From Siphonodentalium dalli (Eukaryota > Mollusca > Scaphopoda > Gadilida > Siphonodentaliidae): 64,000 nt of DNA. The position numbers and the translations under genes are program-made. The notes beneath the pieces are model-generated. The model was not told the origin of the DNA. It did no database searches and was given only the letters and a program-made list of their open reading frames with translations. Below are positions 23,581 through 35,722 of the stretch, piece by piece (positions within the stretch are counted from its first letter, which is position 1; every line of letters starts with the position of its first letter). The DNA lies in contig CP136064.1 of the NCBI GenBank assembly GCA_032622095.1, positions 174,166,310 to 174,230,309 on the forward strand. Direction: 5' to 3'.

Positions 23581-24010
23581 GTCTGACATTTGCAGAATGA
23601 GGTCCCCAAAGGGTGAATTTAGTGACGCTATCCCACACAATGGGCTAGCATCACCATATCCACCCTCTGGGGACCTCATTCTGCTTAGGCCTCATCTTCT
23701 GGGAAGTATCTATAGTCTCAAATTAACATTGTATTAGTTACTTACCCCCTTATGTTGAGTTTCTATATCCCCTAATTTGCAGAAGATAAAATGCATAATT
23801 GAGGTGACTAATGGGTGAACATCACTAACTTCAAATGGGAAATATCAATCTGATCCTATGTCTCCCATGTAGCATTTGAGGCCTGAGAAGAATGGGGTCC
23901 CCAGAGGGTGAATATGGTGATACTAGCCCACTCTGTGATATAGTGTCACTAAATTCACATCTGGGGACCTCATTCTGCAAATGTCAGACACACTAAATTC
24001 AGGCTCGGTC
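23575..24010. mobile_element. family E inverted-repeat element, copy 1
   Basis: The left end is gtctgacatttgcagaatga..ggtccccaaagggtgaattt, and the right end is the inverse (..ggggacctcattctgcaaat..gtcagacac). Each end contains a further small hairpin (tagcatcacc / ..ggtgatac..). It recurs five more times in the window. Confidence 0.75.
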
Positions 24011-24172
24011 TATACCAACTTTGGATCTCTGGATTCCACTCTGGTTAGCCTTATATCATTTCCATTGTGTGTGTCATAAAAGTATTTGGATACAGAATTT
24101 GTCAGCTTGAGATGTTGCTCTTTTATTTAAAAGAGGCTATAAAGGGTGAATTATTTTTTTCAAACCCTAAGT

Positions 24173-24367
24173 TTAACCCTTTCAGTGCCAAGTCTGATTT
24201 TTGTATCAACCCATATTTCCTTGATTATTTTTCAAATTTATTGATTATAATAATGTGATACATTGATGGAAAGAGCTCTTATCACATTATTATAATCAAT
24301 ACATTTGAAAAATGATCAAGGAAATATGGGTTGATACAAAAATCGGACGTGGCACTGAAAGGGTTAA
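24173..24367. mobile_element. family D MITE, perfect TTAA-flanked palindrome
   Basis: TTAACCCTTTCAGTGCCA..TGGCACTGAAAGGGTTAA. The arms are inverted over nearly all 195 bp around a centre at about 24270 (aagagctctt). It shares the first 10 terminal bases with families B and C. Confidence 0.9.
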
Positions 24368-25116
24368 TACTACATTATGTCCATATTGAATTAAATTCAC
24401 ATTGTAGTCAACTTTATATCCCAGTTAGGGCTTGTTGAGATTATAAGGAATTGTCAGCCCAAACATAGATCTGGTCTGATCATTGTTTAGATTATTTTTT
24501 CGGGAATGACATGTTTTTTACTTTTGGGGGCATGAGCTTTCTTGGAAATCATTCATATTGTGTTTTTCTAATTAGAATGTTGCATGCTTATTTTCTTATT
24601 AGGACTTAGATGCCTAACAATTTTGGCCATATATATTAATTCCTGTAGAATTTCCAATACAGTAATATAAATCATCTCGCAGAATTAGTGATTTCGAAGA
24701 AAACAGTTTATTTAGAAGAATGTTATTGCAATGATAAACACCTCAAAATAAGTAAGTTTCCCTGGACATTTTACACTGTATCTCAAGAATCCTGAAGCCT
24801 ATTGTCAGGAAATTATCAAATTGTCAAACAATTTCTTAAATTTATTAGTCCTGAAATATGAAAACAAGACATACCTTGAATATGACATAGAAACACACAC
24901 AGGTTATGCAACTGCTGATTTACATAACTTTTTCAGGTTAAGCCAATATAAATAATATGCTTGATTTTCATTCCCTCTCATGTCTTGAGTCCTTGACCTT
25001 CAAAGTACATTGTAATGACCCATTATTCAGTCTTTCAATCAAATTGGGCAATTTAAATCGCCTTGTATTGTATAGAACTGAGCATGATCATGACCATTTA
25101 AAAATATTCATCGGAA
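24368..25116. other. intronic DNA, no feature
   Basis: AT-rich; a 95-codon frame at 24957-25244 runs into a MITE and has no recognised domain. Confidence 0.4.
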
Positions 25117-25297
25117 GGGTCTATTATTCACCTGGCGAAGTGCTCATGGAAACATTGAAAATAATCAGTCGACAGACAGACCAAAAGCAGGTTTCTTACA
25201 CATTAGTTGTAATAATAAGGTCGTTTGTTGAACATATTATCTGAACATTTCCTAAGGAACCACTCATCAATGAGTATTTAGTATAGAAAGGGTTAAG
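25117..25297. mobile_element. family C MITE, copy 1 (partial)
   Basis: Contains 'ggtctattattca', 'tattatctgaacatttcc' and the end 'gagtatttagtatagaaagg'+gttaa typical of family C; the left end is decayed. Confidence 0.6.
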
Positions 25298-25383
25298 AAT
25301 AAAATATAAAAAATAAACTTTGCCCACCAATCTCAATTTTGCCAAAAAAGGATGAGAATCAAGTACAGTACATTTGTAATTTA

Positions 25384-25547
25384 CAGTAATGCCTTAAATA
25401 ATCAACTCCTTAACCACAGCAGAATTATGGGTAACTTTTCAGTGAGAGCTTTCAGATGAATGGCAACAAGCCATATTTCGACTAAATCCTGAAAAGTTAC
25501 CCATAATCATGCTGTGGTTAAGGAGTCAATTATTTATGGCATTACTG
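25384..25547. mobile_element. MITE family A, copy 4
   Basis: TA-flanked CAGTAATGCC..GGCATTACTG palindrome with a shortened left arm. Confidence 0.85.
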
Positions 25548-26425
25548 TATATATATTGGCTTTATGCAGAGTTTTATAGACCTGATTATAAAGTTTGCAA
25601 TGAAATATGAAAAATTTGCAAGATTATTTTTGAAATTATTGTAAGCAGCTATGTAAATATAAGAAATAAATATTGTGGGTGTATTTTATTGTAAAATATT
25701 GGGAGGGTGGTATTCTAGGCATTAGGTGACAGGTGTAATGTGTGTCACTCTAACCCTTAATTTTATATTGTAAATAAAACAAGCAAAATTTACAACAAAA
25801 TACAAAGAAGTTACATGACTATAAATTAGGCCAGATGAACAAAATAGTTCGTTTCTCAAGGAATTTCTTTTTAAAAATGATGAGGGAGGCAGTTATTTGT
25901 GTTTATTATGGATATCAATTAATTTTGAAGGAAGGCAGGTATTTCATCTTTGAAGATATTTAATGGAGTCCCTTGATCATCAAAGACACTATATATGTGC
26001 AATACTACTGAATCAGGACTGTAGCCCAATTGGAACTTAGTCCACTATCGTGGTAAATTTTGTTTGGGTCTGGTTTAAAATTGGTGATTAACAAGATAAT
26101 CCGTGTTATCAAGATAATTCTTGTGCACTTATTTTAGTATACCTTGGGATTCAACAATAAATTGTTGGTGTCTGCAGACTTCGACAGTGCAACTTTAAGG
26201 CAATTTCTCCAGCAATTTGTTTCAATTTTGCACAAAACATTGGCAGGCTCTGAAATTTGAAAATAGCCAACAAAATTTCTTTTTTCCTAGGCATTTGCTC
26301 CGGCTCAGCTGATAGCCAATGTTAATGAACAGGGCAGATGTCATAAATATGTAAAGGAACAGTTTTTTGTGTGGATGAAGCATTCTCCGAGAAACAAACT
26401 ATTTTGTTTATCTGGCTTTATATAT
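25548..26425. other. intronic DNA, no feature
   Basis: AT-rich; nothing recognised. Confidence 0.4.
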
Positions 26426-26637
26426 AAATAATGCCCTAAATAATCGACTCTTAACCACAGCAGAATTATCGGTAATTTTTCAGGATTTAGTCGGAAATAT
26501 GGCTTATTGCCATTCATCGGAAAGCTCTCAGTGAGAGCTTTCCGATGAATGGCAACAAGCTATATTTCCGATTAAATCCTGAAAAATTACCCATAATTCT
26601 GCTGTGGTTAAGGAGTCAATTATTTAGGGCATTACTG
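26426..26637. mobile_element. MITE family A, copy 5, near full length
   Basis: The full ~100-bp arms meet at gctctcagtgagagc. The left terminus is decayed; the right is intact. Confidence 0.88.
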
Positions 26638-27570
26638 TATTTATATTACATAGTGTTAGTGACTGACCCTTTAATTGTTTCTAAAAGCATGCTTTTCTAT
26701 ATATTGTCTATTAGATTTCCAGGTTCTCTGATATAATTCTCTCAGAGGTTATATCTGGCATTAGGGCCACACATTAAAATAATATTGGCATGTATTCCAA
26801 TACTGCTCATAACTACAGTATCTTTCACACACACCATTCAATCTTGAATACAACACAGAGGTACTATGATTATTTTTTCACTCTCTCAGAATGATATGTA
26901 ATTCATATAGTTAAGGTGGAAATTAGCTCCAGCCGGGGAAAACTTATATCTGCATGTAGAAGTATGCAAGGTATTCATAGAACACACATACCACATGTTG
27001 GAGGAACACCATGTTTGCATGGAGCACATGTGTGGTAACAGTGTGGGATAACCAGGGGGCACATGGCCAGGTGCAAATTAACTAGCCTGCATCTAGTTAC
27101 CTATAAAACTTACCTTGTCCACTGGACTGTGCATTTTTTAATATTCACCTGTACTGCAGTGTTAATAAGATGTTAATTTACAGCAGGCTCTTGTGCTCAT
27201 TAGGCTTAAAGGCGATTTTATGATAATTCCCCCACCAGCTTACTCTTTCATCTAAAATCACTGTTTTGATAATAACACTAGGAAATCTCACTTATTGCCC
27301 TCTGGCTCTTATATTGGATATTATCCCCCTCAAATACTTGAGTTATATTAGGTTACTGCCCTGGTTTGTGGTATGTACTTGATTGAAGTGGACATTAATT
27401 ATGTGATATTTTTCTTACATTAATTCATTATTCATATAAATCGATTTGCACTTGTTTTGCATGGTTGAGATTGTCTGCATGCCTCATGCATCAAGGCAGT
27501 GATGATATGGTACTTGGAGTATGCCAAGCATGTTCATTCTATTATTCTCTGTCAAGATAATGGGTAGATA
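26638..27570. other. intronic DNA, no feature
   Basis: No gene or repeat recognised. Confidence 0.4.
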
Positions 27571-27676
27571 CAGTAATGCCCTAAATAATCGACTCCTTAA
27601 CCACAGCAGAATTATGGGAAATTTTTCAGGATTTAATCGGAAATATGGCTTGTTGCCATTCATCGGAAAGCTCTCA
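27571..27676. mobile_element. MITE family A, copy 6, left half only
   Basis: Runs from TA|CAGTAATGCCC to 'catcggaaagctctca', then stops at the symmetry centre; the right arm is missing. Confidence 0.85.
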
Positions 27677-27870
27677 ATGGTGAAGATGGAATTGTGCACC
27701 CATTGGACACCTTCAATTTTCAAATTATGCATTGTTTCTTCTTCCAATTTTGGGGATATAGAGAAACTAAGCTAAACAAGAAAAAGAAACTTTCTAAAGA
27801 TGTTTCTGAAGAACTAAAAAACTTGTGATAATAAACTTTGATAATAAAGATACTGTCCAGAGAAGATGAG

Positions 27871-27965
27871 TCCTAAGCAGAATGAGGTCCCCAGAATGTG
27901 AATTTAGTGATTCTAGCCTGCTGTGCAGGGTATCGTCACTAAATTTTTCCTCTGGGGACCTTGCC
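27871..27965. mobile_element. family E fragment, copy 2
   Basis: 'aagcagaatgaggtcccc' and the inverse 'tctggggacct' flank a small hairpin; only one of the two subunits of the full element is present. Confidence 0.65.
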
Positions 27966-28149
27966 ACTGAATATTTTATTAGATTCCTATGCATGCTGAT
28001 CTGATTTCAAATTCAGAGTTTTGTCAATAATTTGTCTGCTACTACACATCATGTTTGTTACATGGCAAATAATTGCTTATGATACTTGAAAATGTATGTG
28101 ATTGATACACATGTACCGGTAGACACCTTTGATTGTCCCTCAAAACAAT

Positions 28150-28320
28150 TCAGAATCTGAGTTTGTCTAGCCATCTGTGTGTCCATCATTGTGCCTGGAT
28201 CATAACTTTGACAATATTAATCTCATGGGCTAGAAGTTAGAAGATGGTCATGTTCCGAAGTTTTTTGACAGAGTTATACCCATTTTTCGATTTTTGGCAG
28301 TGTTATTCCCTTTGTTTGAC
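28150..28320 (+). repeat. decayed HINE core fragment
   Basis: Traces of the core phrases (ggatcataactttga, 'gacagagttatacccatttt') without head or tail. Confidence 0.4.
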
Positions 28321-28598
28321 ATTCAGAGTTTCACTTACCCAAATGGACAGTTTAATTTATTTTTCTTGAAATTGGAAAATTTGGAGTTACCGCTTGCAGA
28401 AAATTCAAGTCAAAAACTCCCCTCCCCAATCAAGTCCACATACTTTCGCCCATAGTATTTGCTGGCGCATACCTTCAAAAACACAGTTGTAACAAAGTAT
28501 TAAGCTTGAATTATTTATATTTGAACCATTATAACATTTGTTATAATTGCTGAGAAAGGCCACCATTAACCTGTCAAAAATATGCACCCTGCTCTGAT

Positions 28599-29139
28599 CA
28601 GCAGTCTGAATTCTGGCTTTGAGTGTTATTTCTGACTATAACTAGTATACAATTGAGGACCGCTTTAGTAGAAATGAGAACATGCATTCCTCAAGATGGT
28701 ACAAGCTCCCAACTAGCTGTTGAATGTAAAATGAGATGGTCTCATAAATGGCTGGATTTGGTGTACAGTCCCCCTTTAAAATCACCACAATAATTTACAT
28801 GCATTATTTTGTCACTACCGGTATATACAAGAACTTGAAAACTGAAGAAAGAAAATCATATTATAAAGTGATTGATTTTTTGTGGAATCCCATTGTCCTT
28901 GTATGTAAGGTACATAATTGGTCCTACTCTAAACCATTGATAATTTGTATATGTAGATTATATTTCCTGGTAATTACTGTGGTATCGTCTGCCAGGTAAA
29001 TATACGCAGGTGATTTTCTCTGTCTGAACAATAATTATATCAGCAGGCCATACAGTCTGTAGAAACCAAGAAGATTCTGTCAGGAAATAATTCTTTCATA
29101 GAATACTAGTATATGATATTCAGCAAATTGTGTAAACAC
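28599..29139 (+). repeat. ~540-bp segmental direct repeat, unit 1
   Basis: Contains gatcagcagtctg, 'attgataatttgtatatgta'+gattat and cagcaggccatacagtctgt. The same order of motifs recurs in unit 2, 29160-30715, which has gained two MITE insertions. Confidence 0.75.
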
Positions 29140-29245
29140 TTATTTTCTGATCATCACACTGATCAGCAGTCTGCATTCTGGCTCTGTACTTTATCTGTAT
29201 GACTATTTATCAAATTTAGCACCTAATCAGTAGAAATGAAGACGC

Positions 29246-29776
29246 GTAATTTCCTAGATCATGCCATGAATCTCTACTCTGGCTAATGCCTGCAGAGATC
29301 ATATTCCACCAGTACAAAACCTTGGAACTTTTTGAAGTTTTGACAGGGAACCTTATAAAGTCGAAAACATATCGCTGGGAATATATTTATTAGTTGTTAT
29401 CTTTTCCTTAATAATGTACTTCACTGTATGTGAATGTCCCAACTCAAAATTTCATGCTTTTCTCTGACTGTTGTGAGCCAATATGGCAATATACATGGAA
29501 TTAATTACCCAGGGAAAATTCCATAATTGTAAGCGACACAAAGCAAAATCGCTCACATATTCAATTAAATCATGAAATTTCGAGTTGGGACCTTCACCTA
29601 CAGTGAAGTACATTATTAAGGAACAAATAATAACTAAGAAATATATTCCCTGCATTATTTTTCGACTTTATAAGGTTCCCTGTCAAAACTTCAAAAAGTT
29701 CCCAGGTTTTGTGCTGGTGGAATCTATACAGGCATTTAGCCAGAGTAGAGATTCAAAGCATGATCTAGTAATTTCC
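29246..29776. mobile_element. palindromic element K, copy 1, with 9-bp TSD
   Basis: The body 29255-29767 (513 bp) has ~200-bp inverted arms TAGATCATGCCATGAATCTC..GATCTA. It is flanked by GTAATTTCC at 29246-29254 and 29768-29776. A 9-bp duplication is typical of Mutator-like elements. The second copy is at 37954-38472. Confidence 0.9.
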
Positions 29777-30063
29777 AAGATTTAATCTTCGATTGGATCC
29801 TGGGTCCCCAGCAGCAAGCCTACTGGTATGTCACTTGATACAGTCACCACAAGAATCTATACATTTGTTATGATAAGATTACATATGCACTCATAGAGAA
29901 ACTAAAAATTGGAGAAAGAAAATAATTAAAGAAATTGATTTTTGGTCCAATCCCATTGTCCTTATAAATATGGGCCTACTTTAAACCTTTGATAATTTGT
30001 ATATGTAGATTATAACTCCTGGTAATTACGGTGGTATGGTCTGCTGGCAAGCCTGCAAATAGT

Positions 30064-30481
30064 GTGTGTGTCATTTGCAGAATGAGGTCCCCAGAGGGCG
30101 AATTTAGTGATGCTATCCTGCACAGTGGGCTAGCATCACCATATTCACCCTCTGGGAACCTCATTCTGCTTAGGCCTCATCTTCTGGGAAGTATCTATAG
30201 TATCAAAATGACATTGTTTTTAGTTACTTTTCCCTTCTGAGAAGTTTCGATTTCCCCTAATTTGCAGAAGATAAAATGCATAATTGAGATGACTAATGGG
30301 TGAACATCACCAACTTCTACTGGGGAACTTCAATCTGATTCTAGGTCTCTCATAGCAGTTGAGGCCTAAGCAGAATGAGATTCTCAGTGAGTGAATTTAG
30401 TAATGCCAGCCCGCTGTGCAGGATAGAATCACTGAATTTACCCTCTGGGGACCTCATTCTGCCAAATGACAGACACACTAT
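30064..30481. mobile_element. family E element, copy 3
   Basis: Inverted ends ctgcaaatagtgtgtgtgtc / gacagacacactatttgcag, with the two-subunit structure of E1. Inserted in segmental repeat unit 2. Confidence 0.8.
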
Positions 30482-30846
30482 TTGCAGGTGTGTCTGCGAG
30501 ATGAATGCACACAGGTGATTTTCTCTGCCTGAATATTAATTATATCAGCAGGCCATACAGTCTGTAGAAAACAAGCCAGGTTTTCTTGCATCAGAGCCAC
30601 AAGAACGCATTGAGAACAGTTTTTATTCTTCAGAGAAACCAAGATTCTGTCAGGAAATATTTGTTTCATAGAAAATATGATATTCAGCAAATTGTGTAGA
30701 CAGACTACAGTTATGCATTTCTGTAGTTTATTTCATGCTTCAGTAATGGTTGGGAGCCGCATTTACACAGTTGGTTAAGCCTGGGACTAATATATTATTA
30801 TATTAGTCCCAGGTTAAGCCACACACACAGTCACACACAGTCAACG

Positions 30847-31106
30847 TTTATTTAACACTTACTCAATACTCATTGACCAGTCATTGCCTTAGGAAATGTT
30901 CAGATAAAAGTTCAACAAGCGACCATAATAACTTATTAATATCTGAACATTTCCCACCAATGGATGGAAATTGATGGAAATTCTTCTGCACTTGTATTAT
31001 CTTTTTGTCTGTTCATCTGATCATCCCTCAAATTATAAATAGTCCATTCCAATGTGGACTTTTATAACTGACTGGGATAATCCATTCAGTAAGGAAATGT
31101 TAAAAG
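30847..31106. mobile_element. family C MITE, copy 2 (decayed)
   Basis: 'ccttaggaaatgttcagata', 'acatttcccaccaatg', 'agtccattccaatgtg' and 'gataatccattcagta' in the family order. A short palindrome (cctgggactaatata..tattagtcccagg) precedes it at 30780-30813. Confidence 0.6.
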
Positions 31107-31164
31107 TTAAGAGGCATTGAAGTGGATATGTCACTGATAATTCTTGATTGAATCAAAGTCTGAC

Positions 31165-31590
31165 TTTAGTGTGCCTGTCATTTCAGAATGAGGTCCCCAT
31201 AGGGTGAATTTAGTGATGCTATCACTCATAGTGGGCTAGCATCACAAAAATTTACCCTCTGGGGACCTCATCTACTATGGGAGACATCGGCTCAGATTGA
31301 AGTTCCTAAATGGTGAATATTGTGATGTACACCCATTGGGAACCTCGATTATGCAATGTGTCGTCTGCCAATTTTGGGATATAGAGAAACTAAACTAAAA
31401 AAGAAATAGAATCTATGGGAAGAAGTTTAGAAATTTTATAATAAAGAAACTTTCCAGAGAAGATGAGGATTAAGCAGAATAAGGTCCCCAGAGAGTGAAT
31501 TTAGTGATGCTAGCCCACTATGCGGAATAGTGTCACTAAACTCACCCTCTGGGACCTCATTCTGCAAATGACAGGCTCACCAAACTCAGG
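31165..31590. mobile_element. family E element, copy 4
   Basis: The two-subunit inverted structure, with ends tttagtgtgcctgtcattt.. and ..aaatgacaggctcaccaaac. Confidence 0.75.
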
Positions 31591-32018
31591 TTTGATTGAA
31601 TTCACTCCGAGTTCCAAAAAAGGATTTTGTTTGTATCTAGACATAACTGCTACCACTGCGTGTGTGTTACTACACCCCTTGTGTTGTGTGCAGGTCAGTG
31701 TTAGGGTGAAGTGACATTGGATTGGAAGTTAACATTAACACACTGCAGTATAATCACTTGTTATTATACCACCATGGCCGAAGAAAATGGTGTGTATACT
31801 GTATTACATGAGTCTGATCCTCTGTCCATCCAGGCAGGTGTCTCACCCGCCAGTTGTTGGAACTCAGTGATATTTGGTATGGATGTTTGTTCACCAATAT
31901 TAGGGTATTCAGAGGAGTGTTTACTTGATTTATTGGGGTTGTCCGTTCTAGAGTTATTGATCTTTGTTTGTCTGGAAATGTTTTTTTTTTGTCTGTCTGA
32001 AAAGATATTTCAAACATA

Positions 32019-32184
32019 CAGTAATGTTGGGATTTAGTCGGAAATATGGCTTGCTGCCATTCATCGGAAAGCTCTCGGTGAGAGCTTTCCGATGAATGGC
32101 AACAAGCCATATTTCCGAATAAATCCTGACAAATTTCCCATTATTCTGCTGTGGTTAAAGGGTCATATACTTCGGGCATTACTG
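32019..32184. mobile_element. MITE family A, copy 7
   Basis: TA-flanked; the left arm is shortened near the end, and the centre 'gctctcggtgagagc' is intact. Confidence 0.85.
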
Positions 32185-32368
32185 TAGGTTGTTCATATTT
32201 GTTTATCTAAAACTTTTGATGAATTTTTTTCCGCCTGAGTATCTCAGCCATGGTTTTACAATAAATGAGATATACAAATCATATACGGAAGTAGGAGCCC
32301 GGGATGACATAATCTCAACGATCGTCTTCCTGCCATCACCGTGCGCAGATGACAATATAAGAGGAATA

Positions 32369-32573
32369 ATGACATGAATTGAATGATAACACCTTTATAG
32401 ACTCATTAGTGTAGAATGCACACATTATACTAAGCTTTCAGCCTTCTGGGAAGCCTTTATCAAGTGAAATCAAGTGAAATCACTTGATAACGGCTTCACA
32501 GAAGGCTGAAAGCTTGTTTGTATTACACACTAATGAGTCTATAAAGGTGTTGCCATTCAATTCATGTCATCTT
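32369..32573. mobile_element. palindromic MITE L (~200 bp)
   Basis: Left atgacatgaattgaatg..cctttatagactcattagtg and right cactaatgagtctataaagg..cattcaattcatgtcat are inverted. The centre holds a second inverted segment, aagctttcagccttct / agaaggctgaaagctt. It is a single copy in the window. Confidence 0.8.
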
Positions 32574-32859
32574 ATAACTTGATCAAGACACACAGGGCTA
32601 TACATATACATATACATCATCATTGAGGAATAATGAGAATGACATAATACTCATGTTATACATGTACATGCAGCATATGCTCAGAGAAGATAGGGCTCTC
32701 AACTTCTCAAGGCAAGGCCTTATGACCGATAGTTGACATGTATATGTATATTGTGTATATTCTATGTAGCATATCCAAAATATAGTAATTAATTATTTAT
32801 TTATAATTAATATATGCATAAGTTCCTACATTTATGATTATGTGACTTTTTAACTTCAG

Positions 32860-32913
32860 GTTGCTTTGAACAGATGCGCACATGTCATGACAGAAGTTTT
32901 AAAATATTATTCA
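32860..32913 (+). CDS. ACAP2: ACAP exon 5
   Basis: The acceptor is taacttcag and the donor gtatgt. It has 54 nt in phase 0 on both sides and encodes VALNRCAHVMTEVLKYYS. It was located from the expected position of the BAR segment ending in a helix just before the DQ..RSI motif. The hydrophobic spacing and phase fit; sequence identity to relatives is modest. It is preceded by ~13 kb of intron full of MITEs. Confidence 0.75.
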
Positions 32914-33186
32914 GTATGTATTATTTTATTCTGCAAATTCAGATGTTTGTTATTACTATACTCCATATATTAGTGTAAACATATTTTCATTTCCAAATCC
33001 AAACAAATAACATAATATACAGATGACACAAATATGCAAAATAGGCATTTTTCAATAACTGGGTTGTTGTATGATAAAAGTGATGCTTGTCTATAGTAAT
33101 CTTCATGTGTCAGGCACTATGTGTGGGGGTCAATCACAACTGGTTATATACATCCGTCAAAAAGTAATTAAACAAACACACACAGC

Positions 33187-33430
33187 TATGAGTGTCCATA
33201 ATCAAAATATGTTGTGGGCTATATATCTTCCGTAAATATTATATTCCACATATTATGGGTTAGAAGGTTTAATATCATACATAGGAACTGTTAACTCTTT
33301 ACCCTTCTCAGTTTTAAGAGATTGCACTGGCTTACAATGTCATGGTAAATATTGTTAGGCCAATGTATTATCTTCTATATGTGAGGCTCCCTATTGGAGA
33401 CTTGCATATATAAGAGAATGCATTGGCACA
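33187..33430 (+). repeat. ~240-bp direct duplication, copy 1, containing a family B remnant
   Basis: 33187-33430 is nearly identical to 33787-34030 (atgagtgtcca.aatcaaaatatgt.., 'gttaactcttta', 'gagaatgcattgg'). Both carry the same 5'-decayed family B MITE, so the MITE was already present when the 600-bp spaced duplication happened. Confidence 0.85.
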
Positions 33431-33786
33431 AAAAGTAATTAAAGACATATTATGTACTTGTATGGCTGTATGAAACTGATAAGTTTGTACTCAGGTGCTA
33501 TGCCAACTGGAGGAATGTAGCATTCTACTAACATCGCCAAAATTCTCAAGCAAATCGACCGTACCACTCCAAAGAAAACATCGTCTGAACTGTGCTCAAT
33601 TTTAAATATTTACTACTCGATTCGGGATGCATCTATCGGCGATAAACTAATGAAAACGATTTCGCCATCGACAGTCACTGCATTTAATTAATATATAAGA
33701 ATGATGGTGTGTGTTGTCAATTTACATATAATATATGTAAAACAACTACTTTGAACAAGATTATTCTCCATTTCTATTTGATCCTA

Positions 33787-34072
33787 TGAGTGTCCAAAAT
33801 CAAAATATGTCGTGGACTATATATCTTCCGTAAATATTATATTCCACATATTATGGGTTAGAAGGTTTAATATCATACATAGGAGCTGTTAACTCTTTAA
33901 CCGTCTCAGTTTTAAGAGATTGCACTGGCTTACAATGTCATGGTAAATATTGTTAGGCCAATGTATTATCTTCAATATGTGAGGCTCCCTATGGGAGACT
34001 TGCATATATAAGAGAATGCATTGGTACATGGTTTTTGCTAAATTGCAGGAAGCTCCAGTCATGGAAGAGTTA
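33787..34072 (+). repeat. ~240-bp direct duplication, copy 2, with fuller MITE B end
   Basis: Copy 2 continues into the right terminus of the B element (ggaagctccagtcatggaag..ttatt), which copy 1 lacks. Confidence 0.85.
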
Positions 34073-34140
34073 TTAAGTACCTAAACACAATTTCCATTTA
34101 TATACATGTAGTCCCTAAGAAAGGACAAGCAGTTGACTTG

Positions 34141-34420
34141 GGAAATGTTTAAATGTTTAAATAGTGTTTAACACATGGCCATATTAATGCCATTTGTTGA
34201 ACTTATTGTCTGAACATTTTGTTTAACAATTTCTATACTATATATCATTGATGAGTATTTATCCCTTAGGAAATGTTCAGATAATAAGATAAACAAACGA
34301 ATATATTTCCCACCAATGAAGAGCATTCCTTCTGCACATACTATTATCTGTCGTCTGCTTATATATCATGAAAACACTTTCAGATAAATAAGACTATTCC
34401 AATATATTATATCTCATGTG
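34141..34420. mobile_element. family C MITE, copy 3 (decayed)
   Basis: 'gttgaacttattgtctgaac', 'ccttaggaaatgttcagata' and 'aaagactattccaatata'-like pieces in family order, with both ends worn. Confidence 0.5.
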
Positions 34421-34992
34421 ACTTTCTTGCATTCTGATTGGCTGCACACTGCTATACTATTTTATGATAGTACCCCCGTAGGATTCCTACATGGCTACTA
34501 TTCTTTTTCTATTTATAGTAACAATCTCATTTCGCGAAATCGGGTTGCCGCCTGAAGATACGGCTAATCTGAAACTGTACATTGTACGATACTTGTTGCA
34601 CTATCTGTATATCATTAGATTTATTGGTGAATTGCAATGATCTTACAAATGTCCGATCATAGCTATCCAATGTATTTAATAGTTTGTCCATTTAGTTGGC
34701 AAGCAACCAGTCCTAATTTTGTAATGCCAGTAGACGTTATTTATAACTTCCTTTCCGTTTTCTAAAAGTTCGCTAAAATGTCTTTGCTAATGACGTATTT
34801 ATAGAAATAATTGCATGAATCATGAAGAGATGTTGTTAGATGTAACTAATAACAATAGTTATGCTCCGGTGCCATCGTCAAAAGAATGCCGTATATTTTA
34901 AAATCTGAGACCGATTTCCAAAATTCACGGTAAATAAAAATGTGACAAAATCAGACACAGAAATTGTGAGAGAATTGACACCAATGTTCGAT

Positions 34993-35152
34993 ATAATATA
35001 ATAAATAATGAATGTCTTGTCGTTGACTATGCCAAAATAGTGGTCCTCGAGGTGGAATAGTTCACTCGCCTGCGGCTCGTGGACTATTCCTCCTCGAGGA
35101 CCACTATTTTGGCATAGTCAACTCCAAGCCATTCATTATCTATATAATATTC
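34993..35152. repeat. large quasi-palindrome H1 with CTCG-centre
   Basis: Arms of ~70 bp (ttgactatgccaaaatagtg..cactattttggcatagtcaa) meet at the non-palindromic centre CTCGCCTGCGGCTCG (35065-35079). The arms match nothing else in the window. Confidence 0.9.
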
Positions 35153-35228
35153 TTTTATAAATGAGATGGGCAATCCATTTAGTATAGAAAGGATTGAGTA
35201 GATGAATTCTCTGTCTTCTACACATGTA

Positions 35229-35431
35229 CAGCAATGCCCTAAATAATTGACTCCTTAACCACAGCAGAATTATGGGTAATTTTTTCAGGATTTAGTTGGA
35301 AATATGGCTTGTTGCCATTCATCGGAAAGCTCTCACCGATGAATGGCAACAAGCCATATTTCTGACTAAATCCTGAAAAGTTACCCATAATTCTGCTGTG
35401 GTTAAGGAGTCGATTATTTAGGGCATTACTG
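35229..35431. mobile_element. MITE family A, copy 8, near full length
   Basis: TA|CAGCAATGCCC..GGGCATTACTG|TA with ~95-bp arms. Confidence 0.9.
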
Positions 35432-35498
35432 TATTTATATCAAAACACACCCAATCCAAATGTGTACTTTTATAACTGAATAGGAGAACCATTCACCA

Positions 35499-35540
35499 AT
35501 TAACCCTTTCATGACTGAAGCTTCCTGAAATTTTGTGAAC
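35499..35540. mobile_element. family B left-end fragment
   Basis: ttaaccctttcatgactgaa..gcttcctgaaattttgtgaa is a terminal piece only. Confidence 0.6.
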
Positions 35541-35722
35541 ACTGAGTTGTATTAAGATACATGCGGTTACTCTACATGTATATGTATAGTATATTCTAAG
35601 CTATTTCCAGCCAACCTCTTCAGTTCCTCTAGTAGGTACTTGTCAGAAATTTATGATGGTTAGAGAGACGATATTTTGGAACTCTCTTCAAAATACATGT
35701 AACTGAATTCAGACAACATCTA

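Larger units (their letters stand above)
29160..30715 (+). repeat. segmental direct repeat, unit 2, carrying two MITEs
   Basis: Same motif order as unit 1, but expanded by insertion of K1 (29255-29767) and E3 (about 30064-30481). The interruptions date the duplication before both insertions, since unit 1 lacks them. Confidence 0.7.

Noticed and set aside
31711-32110. overlapping frames of 108 and 118 codons
   Set aside because: They run into MITE A copy 7 and show no domain or splice context.
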